In this document: in pieces, positions 24,901 to 34,187 of the stretch
How the letters are laid out: each line of letters starts with the position of its first letter
How positions within the stretch are numbered: the first letter of the stretch is position 1
Origin: Alphaproteobacteria bacterium
Lineage (GTDB): Bacteria; Pseudomonadota; Alphaproteobacteria; UBA8366
Direction: 5' to 3'
DNA: 64,000 nt
NCBI GenBank assembly: GCA_021774335.1
Contig: JAJFJD010000033.1
Span: 186,001 to 250,000, forward strand
Made by a program: the position numbers and the translations under genes
The notes under the pieces: generated by a model
The model's input: only the letters and a program-made list of their open reading frames with translations
Told to the model about the DNA's origin: nothing
Database searches by the model: none

Positions 24901-26126
24901 GCCGCCTTCTGCGCGTCCTGCCAGCCGCGAACCAGATCGAGTACGCGGTCCACGTCTTCCTCGGTGTTGTAGAGATGCAGCGCGAAGCGAAGCATGCCGC
25001 GCCGCACCGTGAGGACCACGTTGTTCTCGGTCAAATAATGGTACAGCGCATCCGTGTCCGCGTCGCCGGCGCCGTCATGCGTGTCCTGCGTATATTGGCC
25101 GGCCGTTATGATATGCGCCAGATGTGGGCCCGGCGGGCCGCCACTGACCGGCAGGCCCAATTGATGCAGCCCGGCGGCGAGACGATGCGACAGGCCGCAG
25201 ACATAAGATTCAATCGCTTCCGGGCCAACCGCGAGCAGCAGATCAAGCGCTGGCTCCACCATGGCCGCCGCGGGGAAATTGTAGTTGCCCAGGTCGAAGC
25301 GCCGCGCGCCCGGCATCAGGTCATAGCTGTCGCCGCCCATGGTCGCCTCGTGCGTCCCCGCGCCGAGATCGACGCTGAACCGCGCCAGCGCTGCCGGGGT
25401 GATCTTTTCCGCCCATTCGCGGCGGCAATAGATGAATCCCATACCGTACAAGCCGAGTAGTGCTTTCTGGGTCGACACGGCGAGCGCATCCACCTTCAGC
25501 GCCTTGACGTCGGTCGCCACGATGCCGACCGACTGCACGCCGTCCACCAGAAGGAAAACGCCACGATCCCGGCAGGCCTGGCCCAGCTTCGCGACATCGG
25601 TGCGGAACCCGGGTGCGAAGGTCACCGTCGCCACGGTCACGAGCCGTGTCCGGTCGTCCATCGCGGCGATAATCGAATCCACGTCGATAAAGCCATCGCG
25701 GTCGGCAATGTCGCGGATCTCGACACCCTTGGTCCGCCCGAGATTAAGCCACGGGTAGATATTATTCGGATGCTCCAGATTGCAGCACAACACCACGTTG
25801 TCGCCCTCGGCCAACGGGACCGACGCCGCGATCATGTTCAATCCATCGGAGACATTCTTCGTAAAGGCGATCTCGTCGCTCTCGGCGTTGATCAGTCGGG
25901 CGTATTTTTCGCGCACACGCTCGATCATGTCGAAGTTGGCGGCCTTATCGAGACGGCCGTCGGTGATCTTGTCGAGATAGGCGTCGAGCGATGCTCGCGA
26001 CTCAACACACGGCAAGCCGCGGGCGGCGGCATTCATATAGACCTTGTCCTGCGCCCCCGGGAACCGTTCGCGGATCGCCGCGAAATCCGGCGCGTTCCCG
26101 TCCGTCGACACTCTGGCCTGCGACAT
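24897..26126 (-). CDS. Class V aminotransferase-fold PLP enzyme (cysteine-desulfurase/epimerase-like)
   Basis: This is a fold-type I PLP enzyme of class V. The PLP-lysine motif is AVSTQKALLGLYGMGF, preceded by LLVDGVQSVGI for the pyridine-contacting aspartate, with FTKNVSDGLNMIA near residue 85. Relatives include isopenicillin N epimerases, selenocysteine lyases and cysteine desulfurases; I cannot assign the reaction. The ATG at 26126 is chosen because AAGGA lies 7 nt upstream; ATGs at 26132 and 26183 are alternatives. It converges on the TPP enzyme and diverges from the Nudix/PiT unit across a gap that holds a perfect palindrome. Confidence 0.85.
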   Translation of the reverse strand: MSQARVSTDGNAPDFAAIRERFPGAQDKVYMNAAARGLPCVESRASLDAYLDKITDGRLDKAANFDMIERVREKYARLINAESDEIAFTKNVSDGLNMIAASVPLAEGDNVVLCCNLEHPNNIYPWLNLGRTKGVEIRDIADRDGFIDVDSIIAAMDDRTRLVTVATVTFAPGFRTDVAKLGQACRDRGVFLLVDGVQSVGIVATDVKALKVDALAVSTQKALLGLYGMGFIYCRREWAEKITPAALARFSVDLGAGTHEATMGGDSYDLMPGARRFDLGNYNFPAAAMVEPALDLLLAVGPEAIESYVCGLSHRLAAGLHQLGLPVSGGPPGPHLAHIITAGQYTQDTHDGAGDADTDALYHYLTENNVVLTVRRGMLRFALHLYNTEEDVDRVLDLVRGWQDAQKAA

Positions 26127-26439
26127 GGTCATTTCCTTTTCGAGATGACGATTGAAATCGTTGAACGCGAAGCGTAGCGCCATCGCTCAGCCATCGCAAT
26201 TACGCTGCGATTGCGTTTTACCCCGGCACAACAACCGATTTGCGAATCGGTTGATGCAATCCATGAAACCGGCAATCTTCGTCCTGTATCGCGTCCTCAC
26301 CCTGTGTCGCTTACCTGCAGGGCTTTGCCGACCCGCCCGCCAGCCTTGCTTGACCGACTTAGGTCGCGCTTGTATTAGCTTTCGACATATTTCCGCAACA
26401 ATCAGCGTCAGTCCGATCGCATTATTTGGTTCCAAATCG
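26127..26439. other. Intergenic region between PLP-enzyme and Nudix genes
   Basis: This gap of about 310 bp separates divergent genes. It can be read in frame as an N-terminal extension of the Nudix protein, but that peptide is rich in Cys and Arg and unlike the family, so I treat it as non-coding. It contains the 9-bp inverted repeat at 26232-26253. No confident promoter boxes were identified. Confidence 0.5.
26232..26253. promoter_or_regulatory. Perfect 9-bp inverted repeat, candidate operator
   Basis: The arms CAACCGATT and AATCGGTTG flank a TGCG centre. No T-tract follows on either strand. Its place in the divergent intergenic region suggests a dimeric regulator site shared by the PLP-enzyme and Nudix/PiT transcripts. 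The TTGCGAAT centre is the same as that of the palindrome at 12776-12794. Confidence 0.5.
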
Positions 26440-26913
26440 GTGCAGCAGGTTGCCGCGCTGCCCTTTGTCCCCACCGGCAACGCGATTGACGTGCTGTTGA
26501 TCACGTCGCGTCGGCGCAAGCGGTGGATCCTGCCGAAGGGCTGGCCGGTCAAGAATCTGTCGCTGCCGGAATCCGCCGCGAAGGAAGCGTCCGAAGAAGC
26601 TGGCGTACTCGGCCCGATCCAAACCGACGCGATCGGTAGCTACAATTATTCCAAAAAGACAAAGCCCGGTTACCCGGTGCCATGCCAGGTGTTCATCTAT
26701 CCGCTGCTCGTTATGCAGCACACTTTGGCGTGGCGCGAACAATCACAACGATCGCTCAAATGGTTTTCGCTTTCGGACGCCGCATCGCGTATCGACGATG
26801 ACGGCGTGAGCGAGGTTCTCGGAGAGCTGGCCGCCACCGACGGCGCTTGCCTGCATGCCTTCGTCGCACAGGCGATGACCGGTTCCACTCCCGGCAACCC
26901 CACGCCAGCCTGA
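26440..26913 (+). CDS. Nudix hydrolase (diphosphoinositol-polyphosphate-hydrolase-like)
   Basis: Nudix enzymes hydrolyse nucleoside diphosphates linked to another group. The Nudix box reads G-WPVKNLSLPES-AAKEASEEAGV, with Lys in place of the usual Arg of REUxEE. The preceding RRRKRWILPKGWP is characteristic of the DIPP/Ap(n)A subgroup, which acts on inositol pyrophosphates, diadenosine polyphosphates or polyphosphate. I place the start at a GTG just before QQVAALP, where family members begin; in-frame ATGs at 26152, 26254 and 26263 would give longer forms, and no clear ribosome binding site settles it. The stop lies 9 bp before the PiT transporter, so they probably share a transcript. Confidence 0.8.
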   Translation: MQQVAALPFVPTGNAIDVLLITSRRRKRWILPKGWPVKNLSLPESAAKEASEEAGVLGPIQTDAIGSYNYSKKTKPGYPVPCQVFIYPLLVMQHTLAWREQSQRSLKWFSLSDAASRIDDDGVSEVLGELAATDGACLHAFVAQAMTGSTPGNPTPA

Positions 26914-26922
26914 CGAGACACC

Positions 26923-28407
26923 ATGGATCTTACGAAACAATCACTCGATAAAGATCTCGAAAAGCTGGTCCACGTCGAGGCGGCAACCCGTAAGACGGCC
27001 AGCAGCGTCAGGTCGCACGGCTTCGCCTTCCTGTTCCTCGGCCTCATCGCGCTGTTCGCCAGTATTTATTCGGGCGTCACGTCGGACGCGGCCCTCGTGG
27101 TCGTCGCCGCGATCCTCGGCGGGTATATGGCGCTGAACATCGGCGCGAACGATGTCGCCAACAATGTCGGCCCCGCGGTCGGCGCGCGGGCCCTCACCCT
27201 GGTCGGCGCCCTGGTCATCGCGGCGATCTTCGAAAGCGCGGGCGCGTTGATCGCCGGCGGCGATGTCGTCAATACGATCTCGAAAGGCATCATCGATCCG
27301 TCGATGATGAAAAATAACACCGTTTTCATCTGGGCAATGATGGCGGCGCTGATCTCGTCGGCGGTATGGGTGAATATCGCCACCTATATTGGCGCGCCCG
27401 TTTCGACGACCCATGCAGTGGTCGGCGGTGTCATGGGCGCGGGGATCGCCGCCGCGGGGTTCCAACTCGTCAACTGGGTCACGATGGGCGCAATCGCGGC
27501 AAGCTGGGTCATCTCGCCGCTGCTGGGCGGGCTGATCGCCGCCGGGTTCCTGGCCTTCATCAAGGTCAACCTAATCTACCAACCGGACAAGATTGCCGCC
27601 GCGCGGCGCTGGGTGCCGCTGCTGGTGGCAATCATGGCCAGCGCGTTCGGCTGCTACCTGTCGATCAAGGGATTCAAGCGAATCTGGCGTCCCGACGTGG
27701 CCACGGTCGCCCTGATCGGCTTCGCCATCTTCTTCGCGGTATGGGCTGTTATGCGTCCGCTGATCCGACGGCAATCCGAAGGCATGGAGAACCGCAACCA
27801 ATCACTGCGCACGTTATTCCGTATTCCGCTGATCTGTTCCGCCGCGCTGTTGTCCTTCGCGCACGGCGCCAACGACGTGGCGAACGCCATCGGTCCGCTG
27901 GCGGCGATCCTGCACAGTGCGCAATTCGGCGACATCGCAACGAAAGTCACCATCCCTGTCTGGATCATGTTGATCGGCGCGTTCGGGATCAGCCTCGGCT
28001 TGTTTCTCTATGGCCCCAAGCTGATCCGTATGGTCGGTGCACAAATCACCAAGATGAACCCGATGCGGGCCTACTGCGTCGCCTTGTCGGCCGCCATCAC
28101 CGTAATCATCGCCTCTGGGCTCGGCCTGCCGGTCAGTTCGACGCATATTGCGGTCGGCGCGGTCTTCGGTGTCGGGTTCTTTCGCGAGTACTATACCAAG
28201 CACAGCAAACGGCGCCGCGCGATGGTACGGCCACGCCGCTACACCGACGAAAACGGCGACCTACAGCTCGGCGTCGAAGAACAGCGGCACCGCAAATTGG
28301 TGCGGCGGGCGCATTTCCTGACCATCGTGGCCGCCTGGGTGATTACGGTGCCGGCGACCGCCCTCCTGTCCGCCGGCGTGTTCTTCGCCCTCAGCTTCAT
28401 CGAATGA
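26923..28407 (+). CDS. PiT family inorganic phosphate transporter
   Basis: This is a low-affinity phosphate:cation symporter of the inner membrane. Two inverted PiT signatures are present: GANDVANNVGPAVGARALT near residue 77 and GANDVANAIGPLAAI near residue 310, each with the following PVSTTHA or PVSSTHI motif. There are about ten to twelve membrane segments. At 494 residues it is of the longer bacterial form, with a cytosolic N-terminal helix of about 40 residues and a charged loop before the last helix. The PhoU-like DUF47 partner that often precedes pit genes is missing; a Nudix gene is there instead. An MFS gene follows after 13 bp. Confidence 0.93.
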   Translation: MDLTKQSLDKDLEKLVHVEAATRKTASSVRSHGFAFLFLGLIALFASIYSGVTSDAALVVVAAILGGYMALNIGANDVANNVGPAVGARALTLVGALVIAAIFESAGALIAGGDVVNTISKGIIDPSMMKNNTVFIWAMMAALISSAVWVNIATYIGAPVSTTHAVVGGVMGAGIAAAGFQLVNWVTMGAIAASWVISPLLGGLIAAGFLAFIKVNLIYQPDKIAAARRWVPLLVAIMASAFGCYLSIKGFKRIWRPDVATVALIGFAIFFAVWAVMRPLIRRQSEGMENRNQSLRTLFRIPLICSAALLSFAHGANDVANAIGPLAAILHSAQFGDIATKVTIPVWIMLIGAFGISLGLFLYGPKLIRMVGAQITKMNPMRAYCVALSAAITVIIASGLGLPVSSTHIAVGAVFGVGFFREYYTKHSKRRRAMVRPRRYTDENGDLQLGVEEQRHRKLVRRAHFLTIVAAWVITVPATALLSAGVFFALSFIE

Positions 28408-28420
28408 GTGAAATGAGCGC

Positions 28421-29557
28421 ATGAGCAGCACACCGGGGAGCTGGCGCGCCGTCGTGACAGCCTCTTCGGTGCTTTCGTTCGCGTTGCTCGGGGACGCGTT
28501 GATCTATGCCGTGCTGCCGGTCTACGCCGCGTCCTTTGGCATCAGCCTCGCGATGGTCGGCATACTTCTCTCCGCCAACCGGTTCGTCCGCGTCTTCGCC
28601 TACGGCGCCGTCGCCGCCCTGACCTACAAGGTGGGCAGCCGCCGCATGTGCATCGTGGCAGCGATCTTGGCCGTCATCTCCACCGCATTATACGGCATCG
28701 GCCAAGGGTTCTGGATCCTGCTCATTGGCCGCATTCTCTGGGGCGTGACCTACGCTATTCTGCTCCTCGTCACGCTCGATTATGCCGTCGAATTCCGCAA
28801 GCAGGCCGGCACGCGCGTGGGCGTCAGCGTCGCGATACAGCGGACCGGTCCGATCATCGCCTTGTTGGGCGGCGCGTGGCTTACCGGGCTGATTGGCCCA
28901 ACCACGGTGTTCCTCGTGTTGGCGGGCATATCCGTATTGGCCATTCCCCTCGCCATGACCCTTCCGGCCCGGCGGGACGGCGAGAGGCAGCAAACCCCGC
29001 CCAAACGTCTCGGCCGGCCGTATCCGGTAGATCTGGTGTTCTTCCTGCTGGGATTCGGAGTCGACGGCGTCTTCGCCATCAGCATCGCCCTCATCTTCGC
29101 GCAGGATTCTTCCGCCGCCGTCGCGGTCATGTCCGGCGGTGCGATCCTGGCGATGCGGCATCTCGCCGGCGCGGTGGCCGCACCGGTATTCGGCTGGGCC
29201 GCCGACCGTTTCGGCGCGCGCCGCGTGTTCATCACGTCCGCCGTCTTGACCATCATCGGCTTCGCCTTCATCGCCACGGGCTTCACCGTCATCGGCGCCA
29301 TCGCCATGCTGGTCTTTCGCGGTGCCTTGGCGTCACTGGGCCCGGCAATCATCGTCGACGGCCTCACCGAAGACGACTCCGCGATCGGCCCGCTGGCGCG
29401 CATGCAAGCGTGGCGCGACCTCGGCGCTGCGGTCGGCCCGCTGACAACAGGATTTGCGCTCGCCTTCGTCTCCGCGCAGTTGCTCCATGGCGCTGTCGCC
29501 GTGCTTCTCGTAGTCGGACTGCTCTATTGGATGCGGGCGCCTAAGACCACACCCTAA
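28421..29557 (+). CDS. MFS transporter
   Basis: This is a 378-residue major facilitator with twelve predicted membrane segments. The first cytoplasmic loop motif is degenerate (ANRFVRVFAYGAVAALTYKVGSRR); the loop between segments 8 and 9 has GWAADRFGARRVF, a good copy of the G-x3-D-R-x-G-R-R motif. The short central loop is RRDGERQQTPPKRLGRP. The transported compound is unknown. It is 13 bp downstream of the PiT gene, likely the same operon, and precedes the HpsN-like/SDR pair by 99 bp, so it could serve either. Confidence 0.85.
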   Translation: MSSTPGSWRAVVTASSVLSFALLGDALIYAVLPVYAASFGISLAMVGILLSANRFVRVFAYGAVAALTYKVGSRRMCIVAAILAVISTALYGIGQGFWILLIGRILWGVTYAILLLVTLDYAVEFRKQAGTRVGVSVAIQRTGPIIALLGGAWLTGLIGPTTVFLVLAGISVLAIPLAMTLPARRDGERQQTPPKRLGRPYPVDLVFFLLGFGVDGVFAISIALIFAQDSSAAVAVMSGGAILAMRHLAGAVAAPVFGWAADRFGARRVFITSAVLTIIGFAFIATGFTVIGAIAMLVFRGALASLGPAIIVDGLTEDDSAIGPLARMQAWRDLGAAVGPLTTGFALAFVSAQLLHGAVAVLLVVGLLYWMRAPKTTP

Positions 29558-29656
29558 CCGTTCTTCTCGTGGACACGGATTGCCTGTATATCGGTATCGC
29601 CGACGGGAACACGCCACTTTCGCCGGCATGCTGAACGATTCAGGAGAGAGACCGAC

Positions 29657-30970
29657 ATGACGACCTATCTGAAACGCGGAAAAAGCGCCGACGAGGTTGC
29701 CGAGGACGATGCCAAGGTCCGCCAGACTGTCGAAGGTATTCTCGGCGATATCGAGCAGCGCGGCGATGCCGCCGTCCGCGAGTTGGCGCAGAAATTCGAT
29801 GGCGCCGCGCGTGACGATGCACGGCTGAGCGCGGACGAGATTGCCGAAACGGTCGCCAGGGTCTCTCCGGACGACATCGCCGACATCGAATTCGCTCAGG
29901 CGCAGATCCGGAACTTCGCACAGAAGCAGAAGGAATGCCTGAAGGACCTGGAGGTCGAGACGCTGCCGGGCGTCATTCTCGGCCATAAGAACGTGCCGGT
30001 GAATTCCGTCGGCTGCTACGTCCCCGGCGGCAAATATCCGATGGTCGCCTCGGCGCATATGAGCGTGGTGACCGCGAAGGTTGCCGGGGTGAAGCGCATC
30101 GTCGCTTCCGCCCCGCCGCAGGACGGCAAACCACACCCCGCCGTCGTCGCGGCCATGCATATGGCCGGGGCGGACGAGATTTTAATGTTGGGCGGCGTGC
30201 AGGCGGTGGGGGCCATGGCGCTCGGCACCGAGACCATCGAGGGCGTCGACATGCTGGTCGGCCCCGGCAACATGTTCGTCGCCGAAGCCAAGCGGCAATT
30301 GTTCGGCCGGGTCGGTATCGACCTGTTCGCCGGCCCGACGGAAACGCTGGTGATTGCCGATGACTCGGTCGATGCGGAACTCTGCGCGGTCGACCTGCTG
30401 GGCCAAGCGGAACACGGCCCGACCTCGCCCGCCGCCCTGCTGACCACCTCCCGGAAACTCGCCGAGGCGACGCTGGTCGAGATCGACCGTCAATTGGCCA
30501 TCCTGCCGACCGCCGAGATCGCCCGGCAGGCCTGGCAGGACTACGGTTCGGTCCTCCTGTGCGAGACGCGCGACGAGATGGTCGAAGAGGCCGATAAGCT
30601 GGCCTACGAACATGTGCAGGTGATGACCGAAGACCCGGACTACTTCGCCGAAAATATGAGCAACTACGGTGCGCTGTTCCTCGGCCCACGCACTAATGTC
30701 TCCTTCGGCGACAAAGTGATCGGGACGAACCATACGCTGCCGACGAAGCAAGCGGCGCGTTACACGGGCGGTCTCTGGGTCGGCAAGTTCTTGAAGACCT
30801 GCACCTACCAGAAGGTCCTAACCGACGAAGCATCGGCGATGATCGGCGGCTATTGTTCGCGGCTCTGCGCCATCGAAGGGTTTGCCGGACATGGCGAGCA
30901 GGCCAATATCCGCGTGCGGCGCTACGGCGGCGGCAACGTGGAACCCTATGGCGTGGTGGCAAAGCGATGA
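29657..30970 (+). CDS. HisD-superfamily dehydrogenase, HpsN (sulfopropanediol dehydrogenase)-like
   Basis: This is a zinc-dependent NAD+ alcohol-to-acid dehydrogenase of the histidinol dehydrogenase family, 437 residues. The expected zinc and catalytic residues are kept: Gln250 and His253 (LLGQAEHG), Glu318-His319, Asp352, His359 (GTNHTLPT) and Glu407/His412 (EGFAGH). The sequence [19 protein letters not shown] and the [18 protein letters not shown] block look like HpsN, which oxidises 2,3-dihydroxypropane-1-sulfonate to sulfolactate, more than biosynthetic HisD. Also against HisD: no other his gene is near. AGGAGAGAG precedes the ATG. Its stop overlaps the SDR start (ATGA). Confidence 0.85.
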   Translation: MTTYLKRGKSADEVAEDDAKVRQTVEGILGDIEQRGDAAVRELAQKFDGAARDDARLSADEIAETVARVSPDDIADIEFAQAQIRNFAQKQKECLKDLEVETLPGVILGHKNVPVNSVGCYVPGGKYPMVASAHMSVVTAKVAGVKRIVASAPPQDGKPHPAVVAAMHMAGADEILMLGGVQAVGAMALGTETIEGVDMLVGPGNMFVAEAKRQLFGRVGIDLFAGPTETLVIADDSVDAELCAVDLLGQAEHGPTSPAALLTTSRKLAEATLVEIDRQLAILPTAEIARQAWQDYGSVLLCETRDEMVEEADKLAYEHVQVMTEDPDYFAENMSNYGALFLGPRTNVSFGDKVIGTNHTLPTKQAARYTGGLWVGKFLKTCTYQKVLTDEASAMIGGYCSRLCAIEGFAGHGEQANIRVRRYGGGNVEPYGVVAKR

Positions 30971-31743
30971 CCGACCCTGTTTCCCTTCCGAAGACGCCAA
31001 GTTTTCGGCTGGATGGACGGCGCGCGCTGGTGACCGGCGCGGGACGCGGCCTTGGCGTACAGATGGCCGCCGCGCTGGCCGAGGCGGGCGCCGATGTCGT
31101 GCTGGCGGCCCGCACCCTCGCGGAAGTAGAAGCGGTCGCCAAGGCGATCCGAGCCCGCGGCGAAAAGGCGGAAGCCGTGACCTTGGACGTGACCGATACG
31201 GCGGCCGCCGCCGCTGTCGTCGCTGAGAAAGGTCCGTTCCAAATTCTCGTCAACAACGCGGGCACGAACCGGCTGGATCATTTTTTGGATATCAAAGAAG
31301 AAGACTTCGACGCGGTTTCCGACCTGAACCTCCGCTCCGCTCTGTTTTTGGCGCAGGCGGTTGCCAGGAGTCTGATCGCCGCGAAACTGCCGGGGTCGAT
31401 CATCAATATCTCCTCGCAGATGGGACATGTCGGCGGGCCGAAGCGCACCGTCTATTGTGCTACGAAGCACGCGCTCGAAGGCGCCACCAAGGCGATGGCC
31501 TGGGAGCTGGCCGAGCACGACATCCGCGTGAATACCGTCGGCCCCACCTTCATCTACACGCCGCTGACGGCGCCGATGTTCGAGGACGCGGAGTTCCGCG
31601 ACTTCGTGGAGTCACATATCGCCAACGGAAAACTGGGCAAGGTCGAGGACGTGATGGGCGCGGTGGTCTATCTCGCCTCCGACGCCTCGGCGCTTGTGAC
31701 CGGGTCGGCTTTACTGCTGGACGGCGGCTGGACGGCGGCTTGA
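30967..31743 (+). CDS. Short-chain dehydrogenase/reductase (SDR)
   Basis: This is a classical SDR of 258 residues. The cofactor motif is TGAGRGLG, followed by LVNNAGTN; the catalytic set is Ser in NISSQMG, Tyr in TVYCATK and the Lys four residues on. The C-terminus LLLDGGW is typical of glucose/3-oxoacyl reductase-like SDRs. An acidic residue is not evident right after the second strand (LAARTLAEV), which leans to NADP(H) but is not decisive. The start overlaps the HpsN-like stop by 4 bp, as expected for consecutive enzymes of one pathway; hps gene sets also carry SDR-type partners. Confidence 0.9.
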   Translation: MTDPVSLPKTPSFRLDGRRALVTGAGRGLGVQMAAALAEAGADVVLAARTLAEVEAVAKAIRARGEKAEAVTLDVTDTAAAAAVVAEKGPFQILVNNAGTNRLDHFLDIKEEDFDAVSDLNLRSALFLAQAVARSLIAAKLPGSIINISSQMGHVGGPKRTVYCATKHALEGATKAMAWELAEHDIRVNTVGPTFIYTPLTAPMFEDAEFRDFVESHIANGKLGKVEDVMGAVVYLASDASALVTGSALLLDGGWTAA

Positions 31744-31850
31744 CGGCACGGCAGATGCACAGTCTAACGCCGCGCCGCTGATCCATCGAACGAAGTTCCG
31801 CGTAAAATTCTGAAAATGGAAAACCGTCGCCGAATTCGAGGCACACCACC

Positions 31851-32252
31851 ATGACTATCGTGACGCTCTACGCCGGGTTACTCGGCCTTCTGTATCTGCC
31901 GCTCGCCGCGAATGTCATCCGTATTCGCCGTGCCGATCGCATCAGCCTGGGCGATGGCGGCAATTCGCTGCTCGAGCGCCGTATCCGGGCGCATGGCAAC
32001 TTCGCGGAATACGTGCCGATCACGCTGATCTTGATCGCCTTGGCAGAGGCCGGCGGCGGGGCCGCGGCACTTATCCACGGGCTCGGCATCGTGTTCGTCA
32101 TTGGACGAGCGATGCACGCATTCGCCCTGTCATCGCTAACTCTGCGGCTCAAGGCCCGGGTCGGCGGCATGATCCTCACCCTGACGGTGATCGGTATCGC
32201 CGCCGCGACCTGTATCAGTGTCGCCGTTCAGGCAATCGCCCAAACCAGCTAG
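31851..32252 (+). CDS. MAPEG family membrane protein
   Basis: The 133-residue protein has four predicted helices and the MAPEG family pattern RRIRAHGNFAEYVPITLILIALAE near residues 44-67, which includes the glutathione-binding-region arginine and asparagine-glutamate pair. The MAPEG family includes microsomal glutathione S-transferases and leukotriene synthases; bacterial members are mostly uncharacterised. It stands alone, 107 bp after the SDR gene, and its stop is 3 bp from the convergent crotonase gene. Confidence 0.88.
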   Translation: MTIVTLYAGLLGLLYLPLAANVIRIRRADRISLGDGGNSLLERRIRAHGNFAEYVPITLILIALAEAGGGAAALIHGLGIVFVIGRAMHAFALSSLTLRLKARVGGMILTLTVIGIAAATCISVAVQAIAQTS

Positions 32253-32255
32253 CGA

Positions 32256-33071
32256 TCAGTCGTCACCGCCGTCCCGCACCGACTCCAGCGTCGGCATGCG
32301 GTAGCGGTCCTCGGGATCGAGCCAGCCCTTGAAGTTCGGCTTACGCTTTTCGGCGAAGGCCGCGCGCGATTCCATTCGGTCGTTCTGATCCCCGTGCTCG
32401 TGCAGCGCCGCCGCGAGCTTCTCCAGATCGGGCGCCACGGCCGGGCGCATCTGGCGCATCATATAGACCGTGTTGACCCGGGATGCCGGCGGCAGCGTCA
32501 ACAAATGCTCCGCCATCTCATAGGCGGTCGGCATCAGATCGTCGGGATCGACCAGCCGGTTGATATAGCCCACCTCGTACAGACGCTCGGCGGTAAAGCG
32601 GAAGCCAAGCGCCATTTCCGTAGCGACCGGATGCGGCAAGCCGGCGAAATGGCCGTGGTTGTACCCGCCGAGCAGCCAACGCTTGGCTTCGGAGACCTCG
32701 AATACCGCGCCGCGCACCGCTACCCGCAGATCCGTCCGTTCGACCAGCATAAACCCGCCGCCCATCGCGAAGCCGTTCACCGCGGCGATGACCGGTTTGT
32801 CGACCTCGCCTGCCTTCCAGGGATCGTGGACGGGGGCGCCGTCGCTGCCCGGCGCACCGCGCTCCAGCGATTCCTTCATATCCTCGCCCGCGCAAAAGGC
32901 CCGGCCGGTCCCGGTGAAGACCGCAACCTCCAGCTCCGGATCCTCTTTGAACTCGGTGAAGGCCGCCGCCATCTCGCTCCGAAGCTGAAATCCCAGCGCA
33001 TTCATCCGTTCGGGCCGATTCAGCCGGATCGTCATGATCTGCCCGCGGCGTTCCGTTTCCACAATCGCCAT
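32256..33071 (-). CDS. Enoyl-CoA hydratase/isomerase (crotonase) family protein
   Basis: This crotonase-fold enzyme acts on acyl-CoA thioesters. Oxyanion-hole segments are AFCAGEDMKES and AVNGFAMGGGFMLVERTDLRVA; the N-terminal part has MTIRLNRPERMNALG. The usual catalytic glutamate segments are altered (FEVSEAKRWLLGGYNHGH), so the exact reaction (hydratase, isomerase, hydrolase or CaiD-like dehydratase) is open. The ATG at 33071 is taken because GGGAGAAC lies upstream; an ATG 12 codons earlier is less likely. It converges on the MAPEG gene. Confidence 0.87.
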   Translation of the reverse strand: MAIVETERRGQIMTIRLNRPERMNALGFQLRSEMAAAFTEFKEDPELEVAVFTGTGRAFCAGEDMKESLERGAPGSDGAPVHDPWKAGEVDKPVIAAVNGFAMGGGFMLVERTDLRVAVRGAVFEVSEAKRWLLGGYNHGHFAGLPHPVATEMALGFRFTAERLYEVGYINRLVDPDDLMPTAYEMAEHLLTLPPASRVNTVYMMRQMRPAVAPDLEKLAAALHEHGDQNDRMESRAAFAEKRKPNFKGWLDPEDRYRMPTLESVRDGGDD

Positions 33072-33242
33072 CGCTTGTTCTCCCGTTGCAATAGTATCGG
33101 CCGGCATCGGGACGACGCTCGGCTGCGTAAAGATCGGTGCATTCTCGTGTATCGGCCGCGCTCTGGCTAGTCCGGCCCGGTCGCTATGCTATAGAAGTCC
33201 TCCGCAACGCCCTCAATCCGCCGCACCGCACCCCGGAGAACC

Positions 33243-34130
33243 ATGTCCGTCAGCACGTCACCCGCGATCCGAGGCATCGGCTTGATGGTGCTCGGCTGCG
33301 CCTTCTTGATGATGAGCGACGCCTTTTCCAAGTGGTTGAGCCAGACCTATCCGATCGGGCAGATCATGAGCCTGCGCAACGTCTTCGTGATGATCCCAAT
33401 CCTTATCGTGGTGTGGCACCGGAACAGCTTCGGTGAGTTACGGGTGATAAGCTGGCGCGGACAGACCATGCGAGCGGGATTCCATGTCGCATCAGCGGCG
33501 CTGTTCGTGACCAGCATCACCTTCCTGCCGTTGGCCGACGTGCATGCGGTCGCCTTCGTGGGACCGATCTTCATCGCCGCACTGTCGCCCTTCCTGCTGG
33601 GCGAGTCGGTCGGCTGGCGGCGCTGGACGGCGATCCTGATTGGCTTTGCCGGTGTGCTCGTCATGCTGCGCCCGACCGGTGCGGGCATTCAATGGATTGG
33701 GCTGGTCCCGGTCGCCGCGGCGTTTTCGGCGGCACTGCGCGATGTCTCGACGCGCTGGCTTAGCAAGACCGACACGTCGATCTCGATCCTCTTCTATTCC
33801 TCCATCGCCGTCATCATCGGCGGCATGACGACGATACCCTGGGGATGGGAGCCGCTAACCTGGACGTCCACCGGCCTGTTCGTGCTGAACGGGATGGTCA
33901 ACGGCACGGCGCATTTCCTGATCATCGAATCCTACCGGCACGCACAAGCGCCCGTTGTCGCCCCCTTCAAGTACTCGATGCTGCTGTGGGCCACCCTGTT
34001 CGGATTTCTCATCTGGGGCCATCTGCCCGACCGCTGGATCATCTTCGGCGCGCTGGCGGTGGTGGCAAGTGGCCTGTACATTCTGCACCGGGAACAACGG
34101 GCGGCCGCCGCCGCGGCGAAGACTTCCTAG
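33243..34130 (+). CDS. DMT superfamily (EamA) transporter
   Basis: Ten membrane helices form two EamA repeats of about 140 residues each. The first repeat has FLPLADVHAVAFVGPIFIAALSPFLLGE; the second has YRHAQAPVVAPFKYSMLLWATLFGFLIWG. Such proteins export or import metabolites such as amino acids and nucleobases; this one's substrate is unknown. A leading sequence ending CCCGGAGAACC is directly upstream of the ATG. It precedes gloB by 57 bp on the same strand. Confidence 0.88.
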   Translation: MSVSTSPAIRGIGLMVLGCAFLMMSDAFSKWLSQTYPIGQIMSLRNVFVMIPILIVVWHRNSFGELRVISWRGQTMRAGFHVASAALFVTSITFLPLADVHAVAFVGPIFIAALSPFLLGESVGWRRWTAILIGFAGVLVMLRPTGAGIQWIGLVPVAAAFSAALRDVSTRWLSKTDTSISILFYSSIAVIIGGMTTIPWGWEPLTWTSTGLFVLNGMVNGTAHFLIIESYRHAQAPVVAPFKYSMLLWATLFGFLIWGHLPDRWIIFGALAVVASGLYILHREQRAAAAAAKTS

Positions 34131-34187
34131 TCCGCCGAACTATGTTAATGTTTTCCCGAGCCAGCCACAGAGGACCGAGATAGCACC

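Noticed and set aside
29657..30970. Annotation as biosynthetic histidinol dehydrogenase hisD
   Set aside because: Sequence blocks resemble HpsN more closely and no other histidine-biosynthesis gene is near.
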